From Clostridia bacterium (GTDB lineage Bacteria; Bacillota_A; Clostridia; Oscillospirales; CAG-382): a stretch of 6,133 nucleotides of DNA. The notes beneath the pieces are model-generated. The model worked only from the letters and a program-made list of their open reading frames with translations, had not been told where the DNA came from and ran no database searches. The stretch covers positions 1-6,133 of the forward strand of contig JAFWWX010000318.1 of assembly GCA_017517985.1 (NCBI GenBank), read 5' to 3'. Position 1 is the stretch's first letter; every line of letters starts with the position of its first letter. Below, in pieces: positions 5,799 through 6,133 of this stretch. The position numbers and the translations under genes were made by a program.

Positions 5799-6133
5799 AT
5801 GAAAAAAATTAAGGTTATGCCAATATTTGGAACAAGACCGGATGCAATAAAAATGTGCCCTCTCATTCATGAACTGAGAAAGCACGAGCAAATCGAAACT
5901 GTTGTTTGTGTAACGGGACAGCACAGAGAAATGCTTCTTTCCGTACTGGATTTTTTCAACATCATACCTAAATACAACCTTGACATTATGCGTCCCAATC
6001 AGACGCTTGAAACGATAACAACTGACATTATTGAAAAGCTCTCTCCCGTACTCAAGGAAGAACAGCCTGACCTTGTACTTGTTCACGGTGACACTAGTAC
6101 AGCCTTTGCTGCCGCTGTAACCGCTTTTTACAA
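5799..6133 (+). CDS. wecB: UDP-N-acetylglucosamine 2-epimerase, 5' part (cut by window edge)
   Basis: Only the first 111 residues, plus two bases of the next codon, lie in the window. The enzyme (WecB/MnaA) interconverts UDP-GlcNAc and UDP-ManNAc; in Firmicutes the ManNAc goes to the wall teichoic acid linkage unit or to capsule-type polymers. Visible motifs are GTRPDAIK (11-18), including R13 and K18, which correspond to E. coli Arg10 and Lys15; TGQHREML (39-46); and VHGDTST (95-101), with D98 at the place of E. coli Asp95. The first motif has Asp15 where Glu is usual, a conservative change. AAAGGAA (5781-5787) lies 11 nt before the ATG. The gene follows tagO by 39 nt without a terminator, so it is likely the third gene of the trpS operon. 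Non-hydrolysing epimerases of this family are about 370-380 residues, so roughly 70 percent is missing. Confidence 0.93.
   Translation, partial: MKKIKVMPIFGTRPDAIKMCPLIHELRKHEQIETVVCVTGQHREMLLSVLDFFNIIPKYNLDIMRPNQTLETITTDIIEKLSPVLKEEQPDLVLVHGDTSTAFAAAVTAFY

Noticed and set aside
5769..6086. Open minus-strand frame of 105 codons over the epimerase gene
   Set aside because: The plus strand encodes clear WecB motifs. The minus frame has no known motif or ribosome site.

Overview
The window looks like a chromosomal segment of a low-GC Clostridia-type Firmicute. The evidence is AT-rich DNA, AGA-rich arginine usage, AAGGAG-type ribosome binding sites about 8 nt before starts, a SpoVG homologue, a Firmicute-type MurC, and a TrpRS close to the Bacillus type. 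An Oscillospirales-like gut anaerobe is my guess, not something the sequence proves. I see no phage, insertion sequence, CRISPR, tRNA or rRNA. The genes are mostly housekeeping and cell-envelope genes.

Layout. (1) spoVG (minus, 19-294) and murC (plus, 379-1752) diverge from an 84-bp gap. (2) murC converges on a two-gene minus-strand operon. The hairpin at 1766-1795 lies between them and serves as a terminator for both sides. (3) The minus operon runs from about 3411 down to 1778. It encodes a CrtO-like acyltransferase (2853-3395) overlapping by 44 nt a GT28/MGDG-synthase-type glycosyltransferase (1778-2896). A perfect-consensus promoter (TTGACA-17-TATAAT, 3446-3418) drives it. (4) A roughly 220-bp divergent region (3396-3615) carries that promoter, an equally strong trpS promoter with an extended -10 (3515-3543), and two perfect inverted repeats around the latter. 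(5) A plus-strand operon follows: trpS (3616-4626), a TagO/WecA-type polyprenyl-phosphate GlcNAc-1-P transferase (4638-5759), and the 5' part of a UDP-GlcNAc 2-epimerase gene (5799 to the window edge).

How the genes fit together. MurC adds L-Ala to UDP-MurNAc for peptidoglycan. TagO and the epimerase begin wall teichoic acid or related envelope-polymer synthesis, making undecaprenyl-PP-GlcNAc and supplying UDP-ManNAc. The minus operon probably builds an acylated glycolipid: one enzyme glycosylates a lipid and the other acylates a sugar. The exact lipid is unknown.

The most unusual point is the acyltransferase start. A perfect AAGGAG (3400-3395) sits exactly 8 nt before an in-frame ACG (3386-3384), where an ATG would be expected. 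The only standard in-frame start nearby is a GTG that overlaps the Shine-Dalgarno itself. This suggests a mutated or non-canonical start codon.
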